DNA of 64,000 bases. It comes from Dactylis glomerata. Lineage: Eukaryota; Streptophyta; Magnoliopsida; Poales; Poaceae. The position numbers were made by a program, and so were the translations under genes. This document shows, piece after piece, positions 22,371-33,992 of this stretch (position 1 is the stretch's first letter; each line of letters opens with the position of its first letter). The notes beneath the pieces are model-generated. The model saw only the letters and a program-made list of their open reading frames with translations. It had not been told where the DNA came from and did no database searches. The stretch spans positions 186,001 through 250,000 of the forward strand of contig QXEO01000434.1 of assembly GCA_007115705.1 (NCBI GenBank), in the 5' to 3' direction.

Positions 22371-22494
22371 CTTCGCGGAGTGTCTGGATTTGACACTATT
22401 CTCAACGCCAGATTTATTATCCCTTCCGTGCTTACGCTCAGACAATGATTCAAGCACAGTTGGTTGGTCGTTGATCATGCTGAACAAGCGCTTC
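22371..22494 (-). pseudogene. Alfin-like gene, penultimate exon
   Basis: 124 bp with acceptor TTTGTCAG and donor AAG/GTGCG. It encodes KRLFSMINDQPTVLESLSER followed by KHGRDNKSGVENSVKSRHSA, matching the end of the Alfin N-terminal domain and the start of the linker. Phases agree with the next exon. No upstream Alfin exon was found further right. Confidence 0.82.
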
Positions 22495-23221
22495 CTGACA
22501 AACAACAGAGCAAATCACGGAGTTTTCACACAAACTTTTCACTAACCATGAAATGAAACTTCACGTTTTGCAAAAAAGAAAGTGATGATGTGTGTTACAC
22601 AAGTGTCTTTCAATCAGATAGACACCAAGTACTCCACACATGATTTGTGGTCTTTATTCCGACAGAAAGTATATCAAAGTACCAAACAAGGTTATTCATG
22701 AAGTATTAGCTAATAGGCAATGCAAGAGCTCTTCTAGTGATATCAAAACTTACCCAAACAAAATAGTTTTTGCTTCAAATGAAAAATAGACAAACTTGGA
22801 TATTAAAAGACAATACTCAGCAAGTGTATTCCCAAGGCAGAAGAGTAGTCAGGAATATCCCAGACATATTACTAAGCATTCATCTGAAAAGAAATGTGCA
22901 ACAAAAAAATAAATTGTAGTTAATTAAATTCTCCCATGAGATAGATACTAATGGTAAGACCACCAGGATAGCAAATCCGCACTGAGAATAGTGTAGAATA
23001 GGTTCTCTAAACTCTTCAGAGTTTCTATGTGTAAGAATATTGCCTGTGTAAGAATACGTGTAAGAATACTGTAGTAAATTATTTGATTGGTAAATTCAGG
23101 GATGCTCTGCCTAAGACGAAAAGCTATAATCGGAAGGGAGGGCACAAGTGATAGTTCAGAGTTATGTAGACAAAACAAAAATCGCTCCTTTAGCAATAGA
23201 AAACTAATAGGGTGTGAAGAG
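22495..23221 (-). other. Intron-like sequence upstream of the Alfin exons
   Basis: AT-rich with no coding similarity. It may be the remaining intron of the Alfin-like gene up to the Copia insertion. Confidence 0.4.
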
Positions 23222-23407
23222 TGTTAGAGTATACATGTTGTACACGGCTAGATTAGGATAGAGATAGGATACTTGTCTTGTACTCCAAGTCTATGTCTTA
23301 TCTTGTACTCCAAGTCGGTCCGTTGTACGTCTATATATACTCGCCCGAGAGGCTCAATAATACATCCATCATATTCCGCCATACCTCTCTCCCTCTACCC
23401 TTCTACA
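23222..23407 (+). repeat. LTR of truncated Copia element
   Basis: TG...CA ends and a TATATATA motif about 80 bases before the end. Confidence 0.75.
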
Positions 23408-23419
23408 TGGTATCAGAGC
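23408..23419 (+). other. Primer-binding site, Copia element
   Basis: TGGTATCAGAGC directly after the LTR. Confidence 0.8.
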
Positions 23420-24535
23420 GGCGCCGAACCTTGACCTAGCCGCCGCCCCCGCTTCCGCGCCGTGCCGCCCCCGGGGAGGTCGATCTCCATGATCTCCGCC
23501 GGGGGCTGCGCAACTCGTGCGCCGACCTAGATCGGCTGCCCCCGTGAGTCTTTTCTCGCCGGTCGCTTGACTGGCGTTTTCTTTTGGTTTACCGATCTTA
23601 GATCGGATTGAGTCGCCCACCGCCGCCATCACCAAGCGCCTCTACTCCAACCTCGGCATCGACCTCGCACCGGCGGCCACCCATACGCCGGCTATCGCGG
23701 CCGACACGCTGGCGCCGTCGCCGCTTCGGCCGGCTGTTGCCGGTTGTCGCGGTTCCTCGGCCGGCTGCTGTGCCTACCTCGGTAGGCTGCCGCGGTCGTC
23801 TCGCCGGCGCCGACTCCGCGCTAGCCGGCTCGCCTTCACCAACCGCGCGACAACGTCGGACGCGTCGTCCGAGGGACGCCTCGGTGCGTCACTACCGGCT
23901 CCACGCCTGCGCGGTCTCCATCGCCGGTCGGTCTTCGCCGTCATCGCTAGGGACTTCACCGACAACGACGCCACGGGTTACGATCTGTGTGCCATCGTCA
24001 AGGACTTGGTGCGTACAGCGCCGCCGTCGGTCTGATCAACCGATCTGGCGCACGTCTCCGCCAAGTACGTCCCCGAGCACGCGCCTATCACTGTTCGAGC
24101 ATCGGGTTGCCGCTGCGTCGCCCCTTCGGGCCATAGCGTCGCCACCTTTGGTCCCCGCCGCCGGCTACCAACGTGTCTTCTCCGGCATGTACGTCACTGA
24201 TGGTTCTCACGCCCCTGCACCGACTCGCGCCCTGCAGCTACGTCGTCCCATCGGGCCGTAGCGTCGCTGCACGCGGTCATCGCCGTCACCTCGCGAGGAC
24301 GTCGCTGGCTTCCACCGCGCCACCTCCCTTGGCGCGGGATGCCGCCGTCCACGCATGGTCTTCGTCGCGCCGTCGGGTTCTTCGTCGCCTCCTTCGAGCA
24401 CCGCCGCCGCACCTCCATAGGTAACCTGCATGGCCACTCCTAGCCATCGCAGGTCCCGCCGACTACCTCTTCGCCTGTCTAGGCATCTAGCATGACCACT
24501 CTTGGTCGTCGCTGGTTCGCCGCCTGAATTGACCA

Positions 24536-24847
24536 TAAAATAAAAGGGGAATCACGTCTATACCTAATTAGCAGAAATGATAACAGTTCACCCTTAAAGC
24601 ATCCCATGGAAAATAGTACTCGACTTAAAAAGCTTCAGTGAAAGCCTTAGTAAAAATCAGAAAAGATTTTTTGTAAAGGAAAAAAGAGAACAAACAAGTG
24701 ATGATTTTTAGATAACAGGGTGGTTAGAACTCTGGTAGGATACCGCTTGACCATCCGGTGATATGCCCAGTAAGTATGGCATTGGCGATCGCTGTCACGT
24801 CCATGTCGAGCGATCGGAGAGAGAGCGCTGAAACGGATATTCTGTAA
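24536..24847. other. AT-rich spacer
   Basis: No gene. Ends with the TAA duplication of the next element. Confidence 0.5.
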
Positions 24848-25895
24848 GGGCGTGTTTGGTAGCCCGGGCCAACCCAACAATTCCCATCTCAGCTGAGATT
24901 TTAACAAAATTGGCTGTTTGGTAGGCCGGTTCTCCCATGTGGGCACTGCCTGACTGGCCCGGAAAAGGCCTCTCAGCCCTGCCCGGTTGAGAAGCTGAAA
25001 TCGAGCTTCACACTTGGGCAGGGCTGGCCTCGGCCGAGAAACCCCCCGCGCGCCACTCAGCTGAGCCGAAATCCAACAGGGGTCAACACCACCCAACCTC
25101 ATTTCTCCCCTCTCGACAATGCTCTCGCTCGACCCGCACCTACCGCCTCCTCCTCGACGCCGGGCGCCGCCGCCTCCTCGACGCTGGGTGCTGCCGCCTC
25201 GACGCCGGCTACCACTGCCTCGACGCCGGTCGCCGCGCTGGACAGGACCGAGCGCCAGTGGAGCTTCCTCGCCTCTGGCCTCTCCTCGATGAGACGACCT
25301 CGACAAGACCCGGACGGAGCACCGCACGCCACCACCTCCTCGACACCGGCCCGCCCCTGGTCTCTCCTCGACGAGACCAACGCCGGCCCGCCCCTGGCCT
25401 CCTCCGCCTCTGGCCTCCTCGACGCCAGCCCCGGCTCGATCTGCATCGCAGCACGCCGGCCCCGGCTCGATCTGCACCGCAGCACGCCGGCCCCGGCTCG
25501 ATCTGCACCGCAGGACATCTCCCTAGCCCCTGATCTGCACGGCGACCAGCTCGCCGGACTCGACTCCCACCGGCGGCGGCGCCCAGCTCCATTACCGGCG
25601 GTGGTGATCTGCACGGAGGACCCGATTGCTTTTAAAATTTCTAGTCAGGGTCTTGTGTGTAATAAAGTTGGACTTGTGTGTAGTTTAAATTTCTGTTAAA
25701 GGGTCTTCTTTGTAAGAAACCAGATCTAGCACATATCTGAACATAAACAAGCCACCAAACAACATCTTGGCTCAGCATGGGTGAACAGATACAAGCTACC
25801 AAACACGCTGAAATATCTCAGCGCAGCTCGGCTGACATGAGCTTGTATGAGGTGAGAAAGACACTCTGAGATGACACAGGCTACCAAACACACCC
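24848..25895. mobile_element. PIF/Harbinger-type non-autonomous DNA transposon
   Basis: Inverted ends GGGCGTGTTTGGTAGCC and, at the right end in reverse, GGGTGTGTTTGGTAGCC, flanked by TAA (24845-24847, 25896-25898). No transposase is visible. The middle 25030-25620 is far more GC-rich than the ends and carries open frames full of Pro/Ser/Arg, plus a 31-bp tandem repeat. It looks like captured genic or satellite sequence. Confidence 0.82.
25430..25516. repeat. 31-bp tandem repeat, nearly three copies
   Basis: The unit contains CCCCGGCTCGATCTGCA followed by CGCAGCACGCCGG. Copies differ by one or two bases. Confidence 0.85.
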
Positions 25896-25898
25896 TAA

Positions 25899-26867
25899 GT
25901 GGGCGCGTTAACGGCTGCCCGCCCACCATCCACCCGTGTCCGTTCTAGTCAAACGGAAATTTATTAGATATTCGTATAATATACGCCCGCTCAGCGGTCT
26001 TCCGTCTGCCCGCTACCATCCCGCCCGCGTTGAACTGCAACTACCATCCCATCAGCGTTGAACTACGACCAGCCAACTGACCAGCCAGCTGATGGAGCAT
26101 TGAACAGCCCAGCGGTCAGCTGATGGAGTGCTGAACGTCTGAAATCCAGTTTTTGACTATACAAACAAATTGGGACGAATGATTACTATGATTTAGATCT
26201 CTTCTAAATTTATAGCAGGCCACAAAAAGAATACATGAAAAAAATTTGAACAAAACATTACAATAATAAATCCGAACATGCATAAAACACCTCGAGATCA
26301 GCTCCACTCGCGCGATCAGCACTGGCACCCTGCACGAGATCACCGGCCAGCGCGCGTGGAGAACATCGCCGGACGCCTCCCATAGACAAGATCGTCGGAC
26401 GTCTCCCATAGACGAGATCGTTGGCCGCCTCATGTGGAGAGATCGCCGGCAACCGCCGCTGGACGAGCTCGCTAGCCGCTGTTGGATGAGCTCGCTGGCC
26501 GCCCCTGGATGAGCTCGCTGGCCGCCACCATTGGATGAGCTCGCCAACCGTCGCCTCTGCACGAGCTCCCCGGCTTCAAGTTGCATCCTATGCAGTGATC
26601 TGGTAACTGAATCTCTTGAAAAAATTAGTAATCTTAGAACATCCATTTCGCAAGCATGGCAGTTAAGTAATTGAATCTGAACTAAATCCTAGAGAAAAAT
26701 CAAGAACTCAATCCTCATGAATCCTACTGTAGGTCATGGTTTCGGCGTACCTTCTACCCGGCGAGCATGTCTGAGGCTCAGATGCTGCTGCGTCCTCGTG
26801 GAGGAGGGCGCGGGGAACCTGGCGGCGGTGGAGGACGCGCCTGCCAGTTGGGTCTCCCCTCCGTGGC
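25899..26867. other. No gene; GC-rich minisatellite region
   Basis: 26455-26550 repeats GGATGAGCTCGCTGGCCG about four times with variation. 26040-26130 repeats CAGCTGATGGAG-like words. No conserved domain is visible on either strand. Confidence 0.5.
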
Positions 26868-27137
26868 TCACCTCTTGGCGCCCCATCCCTCCATGGCGGC
26901 GACGGCGGCGGGGTCGGTGACCTTGACGGCGTGCATCAGCTCCCTCCTCTCGTCGTAGCCTTGACCTTGACGGCGTGCATCAGCTCCCTCCTCTCGCCGT
27001 AGCCTTGACCTTGACGGCAGCGGGATCGGTGACCTTGAGGGGGGTGGGCAGGGAACGGAGGGGGGAGCGGGGGAACAGAGCAGCAACGACGGGGAGGTTC
27101 CTCTGGCTCTGGGCATGGCGGCCGCCGCCGTCGCCAT
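26868..27137 (-). other. Orphan exon-like ORF with internal tandem duplication
   Basis: ATG at 27137 opens MATAAAAMPRAR and a Ser/Pro/Arg-rich stretch resembling an organelle transit peptide. Then follow RRELMHAVKVTDPAAVAAME and GWGAK. A plausible donor, AAGAG/GTGAGC, sits at the end, followed by an in-frame stop. Around 26925-27005 a segment of about 43 bp is duplicated and changes the frame between copies. I do not recognise the family. It may be the first exon of a lost gene. Confidence 0.35.
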
Positions 27138-27794
27138 GGAAAGGTCTCGATCCTGGTGGTCGTGGCGGCGGTAGCGGGCAGGCCGCTCATTTCCGTGGAG
27201 GATTTCATCCATCCAGTGGGTGTTCGCTTGGTGAAAAAAACTGTAACGGGCCACGGGACGCCGTGGGCTGCCCGTTCCCACTGACAGGAACATAGTTTCA
27301 GGGTTCGGGAACGGTGTCGCGTTCCGCGACTCTGGGTCGATCGATCCGGAACAAGGATTGGGAACGCTACCGGATCGAAGCAATTCATCTATGGGTCGCG
27401 ATCCTATTCGCGCGCTGGCTGTTTCCATATTAGCTTCCCTGAAATATGGCATGCCCATTAAAAGGAAAACATAAAAATAGTAATTCCAAGCGTCATCATA
27501 TTTGGACTTATTAATACCCATGATTCTACGCGATTTGAGTCAACACTGTCTCTTTGTTTCGTCTCTCGTCTCTGGAAGTCTAGGATCTAAGGATTTCATC
27601 GGTCCAAGTCTTCAAGATCATCAGGTACACTCTCTATCGATCCGGGGTCATCGACCCAAACCAAAGTGGATCGCGATCCACGATCCAACTTGGCGTATCA
27701 TAGATGTGTACACGTGACCGATCCTTGTTCGCTGGCATGACGATCCTCGTTCCCCGATCCCGTTCCTCAATCCAGACGATCCGGTTCGTTGGCG
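27138..27794. other. No gene; GATCC-rich repeated words
   Basis: 27320-27420 and 27630-27790 contain many GATCCG/CGGATC words in both orientations, so it may be a decayed element, but no clear ends were found. Confidence 0.3.
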
Positions 27795-29530
27795 ACTATG
27801 GATAGGAATAGAAACGGATGTGCTCGCGCGACCGTCCCTCGCCGCGGCACGGAGATGCGACCGGCACGGAGATGCGACCGAAGGATTGAGAATTTGAGAT
27901 CGCTTCACCGGCCGACGAACGGAACCGTACTTCGTGCACGTGAAATGCGGTCTGCACGGCATCGGCGCATGCGTGGGACGAAGTGGACGTCATTGCATCG
28001 GCCAAAAACTGAAGGTGCCGTCTCATGCGATTGACTTGCCATGCTAAGTGGATGCTCCTTGGTTTTCTCATGGCTTGTGTTTATTTGCTGCTTCGGCATG
28101 TGTCGTTCTATGCTAGCACTGGTTTCAGTGCTAGGATTTTGTAGCATGACACTGATTAATTAGACTTTTTTTGAGAGAGAGCATGACAAGAGCATGTCAT
28201 AGCTTTATATTAATTAGAATTTTTGATACCCTAATTGATGCTCATCTCTCAGAAGTTCATCGGCGGCATTATAGATCCGGGTCATGTGGCGCCAGAAAAG
28301 GAACTATCTACTGAACTTGAATTGATACGATCAAATCAACATGAACTACTTCGTTGAGTTTGACAGAGGATGCACAATATCATATATGTTTGATCTAAAT
28401 TATAAGACGTTTGGGCAGGCTAAAGTCTTATAGTTTAGAACGGAGGTAGTGCATGAATGCCATGTGCTCTTTATTGCAACATCAAAGTGCATGAAAGTAT
28501 TAATCGTATGGTTGTTGCACCACATGATATCACCACGATTAATGTTACTCCTATTTAAGCATGAGAATATAGGTGGAATATGATGCAATTCACAAAGAAA
28601 ATATCATGTGTGCCCGAGGTTGTGGAAGGGATGATAGAGCATAGCCATCGCTAGGTACATATTAGATCAAATACACCACAAACTTGATGAACACAAGATT
28701 AAGACTAAGACCCACCAATATCTTAGGACTTGGATGCATTGGGATTTATGACCCCCCTCCTATGCAGATAGCCTCATCTTCAAATAACTATCATGGAGCT
28801 GATTCGCTGATTTGGACTACTAATTGAGATCTCTGTTCGATGATATAGCTTTCATATCAACATCATTGCTCGCCTAAAGCAACTTCGTTGCATTGATCAC
28901 GGCAATCCTTGTTTCCACAATGAGGAACTTTGTAGTTACTCGGATTCACCATTGAAGAAGTAAGTGACCGAGCCATGCAAGAACAAACACGGCCATGCCT
29001 AAGTAGTAGAGATTATTTTCGATAAAGAAAAGAATGTGGCATCCCTGAACATTGTTTTAGTAGTGATGTATCATTGACTTAGTGGTGGGCCCACAGAAGA
29101 CCGACCATGTCCCACTGCTGCATCATTGAGTGAATGGACGAATCCTTCACTTTTGACCTTGTCTCGCAAAGTGCCCAAAGCTTCTAACTTTCTCGCCCGC
29201 AGATGTTAAATCAGGTTTTTACCCGTACTTAAGTAAGGGTTTCTCTACTCGGCGGTGATTCAAAGCCGATTGCGAGTCTACCTATCCACTTCAATTGGAT
29301 CTCTGGTTTCACCAAGCACACATCTTAATATGAGGTTCTCCTGCAGTATGGTGGCGAATGGAGGAAGCTTGAATCAAAACCTTGGGGTTCCAATCAATGG
29401 AAATCCATGGACGTGGACACTCTCATGTGCAATTTGTGGATTGGTGAGGAGGGTTATATATGCGGATCTGATCCTTCTTTGCTAATACCGTCCAATCTAG
29501 GTTTGGAACTTCGGATTCATAAAATTACAC
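27795..29530 (+). repeat. Segmental tandem array, unit 1
   Basis: Anchors shared with later units: GACGTCATTGCATCGGCC at 27986, TTGCCATGC...GGATGCTCCTTGGTTTTC at about 28036, GGTCATGTGGCGCC at about 28278, GTTGCACCACATGATATCAC at about 28515, and CTACTCGGCGGTGATTC at about 29246. No gene is recognised. Confidence 0.75.
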
Positions 29531-29555
29531 TAATGAAAATTGCAACTACAACGCC

Positions 29556-31560
29556 CAACCAGCGTCCACGCATGATCAAAAGCTAGCGCCACCATCCCTC
29601 GCCACGGCGCGGCAACAGCCATCACGCGTGACATGACCCGTAATGGTCGAGCTTGGGGCCATTTAGTGTATTTCTTTCTCTGATCTCGTTCGGTCATTGC
29701 ACATAGGACAGAACGACGTGGAGCGGTGACAAAGGTGGAGGCCAGCTTTCGCGGCCAAATACCAAGCGCACCCATCTTTCGGGAGAGAGACGTGATGCCC
29801 CTCCACGGCATAGGATGAACGGAATGAGGAATGGTTGGTTGTTCACGGCGGATCAGGCCAAATCTTATGTAATTGAGGACGTCAACGACACATGCTGAGA
29901 ACGAAGAAGTGTACGTCATGGCATCAGCCAAGCACTTAAGGTGTCCAGGTTAGACCGGTCGATCGAATAAGCAAAATATAGTGTCGTCTCTTAGAAAGAT
30001 GGTAGAAGAGGGTAGGAATGGCCGAAGGGGGAGGGGATATTTTTTAAACAAAATATTCAAAAGTTCCTTAAGTTAAGAAATAAAAAGGAATAAAAACAAG
30101 CATACATAACATAAATAATAATAAATAAGATGAGTTTTGCCCTCCTCCTATCTATTTAATTTTTCTCCTATACAAAAACTAACAAGACCCACCCCATTGG
30201 CACCCTTATCTATAAAACTCCGTTAGTTCGGTTACTCCTCTTATACCAAGACTCCAAGAGTAAAGAGTGATTATGATTTGCCATGTTGCCTGGATGTTCC
30301 TTGGTTTTCTCATAGATTTTTTGTATTTGCTGTTTTGGTCCGTGCAAACTAACACTGGTTTTACTGCCAGGATTTTGTAGCATGGTACTGGTTAACTAGA
30401 TATAGATAGGTATATTTTATGGTGCATTAGACTACACATTTACATGTGTAGTATATTTCGGTAAAACATCTCTTTAGATATGGGTCATGTGGCGCCGCGA
30501 AAAGAACTATCCACTAAACTTGAATTGATACGATCATACCAACAAGAACTACTTCATTAAGTTGGTGGAGGGTGCACGAAATAGTACATGTACATGAATG
30601 CCATGTGCTCTTTATCACAACATCGAAGTGCATGAAAGTATCAAACGTATGGTTGTTGCACCACATGATATCACCGTGATGTAATAGTGTTCCTATTTAA
30701 GCATGAAAAGGTAGATGGAATATGATGTAATTCACACAAAAAAACTATCATGTATTCATGTGTGCCCGAGGTAGTGGAAGGGACAATAGATCTTAGCCAT
30801 TGCTAGGTCCATATTAAAATACACCACATAATTGATGAACACAAGATTTAGATTAAAACTCGCAAATATCTTAGGATTTGGAAGCATCGGTATTTACGAC
30901 CCTCCTACCCAGCTGGCAGACACATATTACAATATCATGGAGCTGGGTTAGTGAATTGGAGTACTAGTTCAGGTCTCGATACGGCGACGCAGCTTTGATA
31001 TCAGTATTAATGTTGCACGGCTAAAGAAACTTCATCGCAATGCTTGTGGCGACACTTGTTTTCACCATTGAAGAAGCAAGTTATTGAGCCATGGAAGAAC
31101 AAGCACGTCGATCGCTAAGCAGTACAGTTTGTAATAAAGAAATGAACGTGGCATCTCGGAACATTGTTTCGGTACTGACATATCATTTCTTAATGATGGG
31201 CCCACTAAGACCGACTATTTCTGATTGCTGTATCGTTGACCATATGGCCAGATTTTGACCTTTCACTTTGTCTCGAAGTGCCAAAAGCTTATAACTTTCT
31301 CGGCCCCGGAGTACTCTAGTTAGGGTTTCTCTACTCGGTGGTGATTCCAAGCCGACCACGAGTCTACCTATCCAATTTGATTGGATCGTTGTTTTCACCA
31401 AACACACATCTTAATCTGAGGTTGCCCTGGAGATGGCATCGCACCCTTGTACCCGCGAGTACACGATCGCTCCTGTTGCGGAAGTATGGCAGCGAATGGG
31501 AGGAAGCTCGAAACGTAGTGGATACCAATCCATGGACATGGACAGTGGCGTAGTCAGGCC
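29556..31560 (+). repeat. Segmental tandem array, unit 2
   Basis: The same order of anchors: CACGCGTGACATGACC at 29617, ACGTCATGGCATCAGCC at about 29915, GGATGTTCCTTGGTTTTC at about 30293, GTTGCACCACATGATATCAC at about 30655, CTACTCGGTGGTGATTCC at about 31332. Similarity is clear but diverged, so the duplication is old. Confidence 0.75.
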
Positions 31561-31564
31561 CTAG
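31433..31564 (+). other. Short ORF in array unit 2
   Basis: ATG at 31433 gives 43 residues (MASHPCTREYTIAPVAEVWQ, then RMGGSSKRSGYQSMDMD). Unit 1 has a related but broken stretch near 29345-29420. It may be the first exon of a duplicated gene; no family is recognised. Confidence 0.25.
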
Positions 31565-32454
31565 GCAACAGGGGCCTTGACCTGGATGTGGCGTAGCCAG
31601 GCCCAGGCAATCGCCGCCACGTCCAAGTCGAGTGATCAGCGTCCAAGAGAAACTGAATGAAATGGATGTGCGCGCCCAGCTAACTGCCCATGGCCATGGT
31701 GGCCTGTGTAGTTTATTGGCGTCACCGCCCTCGCCGCCGCAGCTAGGACGGCGCGGCCATCACGGTCGAGCTAGGGCCGTTAAGTATTTTTCATTTTCTG
31801 AGAGGGGAGCTCTGGTCTCGTTCGATCGGTGACAGAGGCGCATGGAGCGGCGACAAAGGCGGAGTCCAACTTTCCCGGCCGAATACAAGGCGCGCGCATC
31901 TTTCGGGAGAGCGACATACGGCGTCCACGGCATCAGATCTTCTCTCACCGGCCGACGAAACAGAATAGCACGAAGACGGACGTGGGATTGGACGTCATGG
32001 CATTGGCCAAAATGTCAAGAACTGAAGGTGTCCAGGTTCGACCGGTCGAACAAATAAAAGATGGTGTCGTCACTTGCGATTATGATTTGCCATGCTGCGT
32101 GGATACTCCTTGGTTATCTCATAGCTTGTGTTTATTTGTTGTTTTGGCCTATGTAGGATCAAAGCGGCCGCTCTTAAAAAATAGTTTTGTACTGCTGTAC
32201 ACGATATTTTGACATGTCCTGCATATTACCACCGCGCATGCCGCCCAACCGCCAACTAAATAATTCTCTTTCTCTTCTGCTTTCCGCGATTGCATGCGGA
32301 AGTGGAGAAGCGAGCGGAATAGTCTAGCGTTGTATCGGGTGAGTGGGTTTGAGGATCGATCGTCTGTGATTGAGCCTCTCTTATAAAAATCGGAACTCCT
32401 TTCTATCTTAATGAATGAAGACACGCGATGCTCGCACATGTTCTTGAAAAAAAC

Positions 32455-32985
32455 TCTGGCTGATGACAACCTCCCGCCGCCCCATCGGCCCAGATCCACC
32501 GTCATTGAGCTGCACCGCCGACTAATCTCGCCGATTTCAGCGTCCCCCGCGAAGCCTAGCAGCCGCCATAACTCTGCGCCTTCGCGGTCCACCGGCTTCC
32601 GTGGCATCTGTCCGCTCAACTACGGCACCTACGCGGTGGAGATCACCGCCAGCGGCATGCGCGTCCGTTGTCTGCATAGGGGTGTTCTGCACCCTTGAAG
32701 AGGTTGCCCGCGCCTATGCTGCATGGAGGTTTGGCTAGGGCAGCGGCTGGCTAAACTTTCCCTAGATTCAATCTTGGAAGGAAGCGGAGTTCCTGGCCCC
32801 GGCACCACTGCTCCAGTCGTGAGAGGACTGGCGGCGCCTAGCCGTCGCCGAGGCCAACAAGCGTAGGATGGCCAACTAGAGGAATATCTACCCCGAGGAT
32901 GTGGAGACGGAGCTGGCTTTTCGGCCGCAGAAGAAGGCCACGGCGAGGGCAGAGAAGACGAGAAGGAAGGCATTCATAGAAGCCT
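32455..32985 (+). pseudogene. AP2/ERF-domain pseudogene
   Basis: AP2/ERF proteins bind GCC-box-like DNA. The plus strand encodes GFRGICPLNYGTYAVEI from about 32592, then, after a frame change, TLEEVARAYAAWRFG, which is the helix part of the domain. Stops follow, and downstream sequence to 32985 encodes remnants such as NFP and KEAEFLAPAPLLQS in shifted frames. The YRG and RAYD elements are recognisable but the domain is broken in the middle. It lies in a block foreign to the tandem array, so it was probably carried in by a transposon. Confidence 0.72.
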
Positions 32986-33455
32986 AGCTTGATGGTACGT
33001 CAAGATCGATGAGAATCATGATAGGTGGGATGACCTCTTCCTCACCAGCGAGGAGAGCGGCTAGGACAGTGTAGACGAGTAGTAGTCCACAGTATCTGCT
33101 ATCTAGCATATATCTAGTATTTGTTTGTATTGAACTAGTATCGTTGTCGGCTGTGTAGAACTAGTGTTGTTTTCGTTGTTTTTTGTGTCTTGCTAGTACT
33201 ATCTACATGTTTGTGTCATGGAACTACTATTCTATATACGTGTCAATGTAGTATGTTCATTTCTAGTATCGATGCTTGCAATTCTTTTGTTTTTAGTTTT
33301 CTTTACATGTGCATTTGATCTAATTTGCATAGAAAAAGGTGTTTTTGGTGCCCTATTTTAAAGCTTCTGAACAACTGCTGCCGGCCGTGTGTTGTACTTT
33401 AGGGCGTCTAGAATAGCAGCAGCACCGACGTGCAAAAACACCAAAATCGGCGCCT
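32986..33455. other. AT-rich DNA between AP2 pseudogene and CACTA element
   Basis: No gene. Repeated CTAGTAT/CTAGTGTTG words occur at 33100-33270. The sequence continues after the CACTA element to GGAGATGGTCTAA at about 35615, a likely end of the carrier element. Confidence 0.4.
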
Positions 33456-33992
33456 CACTAGTGGAAAAACGGGCTTCCATTCGGAGCATTTGTCTCGGAC
33501 CAAATTCGATCCACGGCTAAAGGGTCCATCAGTCCCGGTTCATTTGAAAATGTGGGCCAGGGGGCATTAGTCCCGGTTCAAAAGGGACCTTCAGTCCCGG
33601 TTTCATCTAACAGCCGGGACTAATGCCCCATGGCCCTTTAGTCCCGGCTCGTAGCACCAACCGGGACTAAAGGTAACCTTTAGTCCCGGTTGGTGCCACG
33701 AGCCGGGACCAATCACCCGTTCAAACGAACCGCCCACTTCGCGCCAGTTATCGATCGACGACGCTTCGATACCGATCGACATTACGACGCGCTGATCGGG
33801 AACCGGCGCCGACGGCCTTGGAACTCGCCTGCATTCACACGCCGGCGTGCCCTCTCATCTTCTCCCTCTTTCACTATATAAATCACTCACATTTGATCAT
33901 CTTCTTCCCCAAAACATCTAGCCTCTTCTTCCCCAAAACCACTCCCACACATCACCATACCGCCGGCGCCCGCGAGCTCTCCCTCGGCGACA

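Larger units (their letters stand above)
23222..24535 (+). mobile_element. 5' end of a Copia-type LTR retrotransposon, truncated
   Basis: A 186-bp LTR (23222-23407) begins TGTTAGAG and ends TTCTACA. It is followed directly by the primer site TGGTATCAGAGC. The internal part is GC-rich and Pro/Ala/Arg-coding with stops in all frames; it is probably decayed 5' leader or gag. No second LTR is visible, and the right limit near 24535 is only where the composition changes. Confidence 0.7.

Noticed and set aside
23608..24261. 217-residue Pro/Arg/Ser frame after the Copia LTR
   Set aside because: Low-complexity GC-rich reading; no Gag motif and frame not shared with a clear start.
25430..25516. Possible CRISPR-like array
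   Set aside because: Repeats are directly adjacent with no unique spacers, in a plant genome.
24647..25614. Long minus-strand Arg/Gly-rich frames
   Set aside because: They arise from GC-rich repeated cargo of the Harbinger-type element and show no domain.
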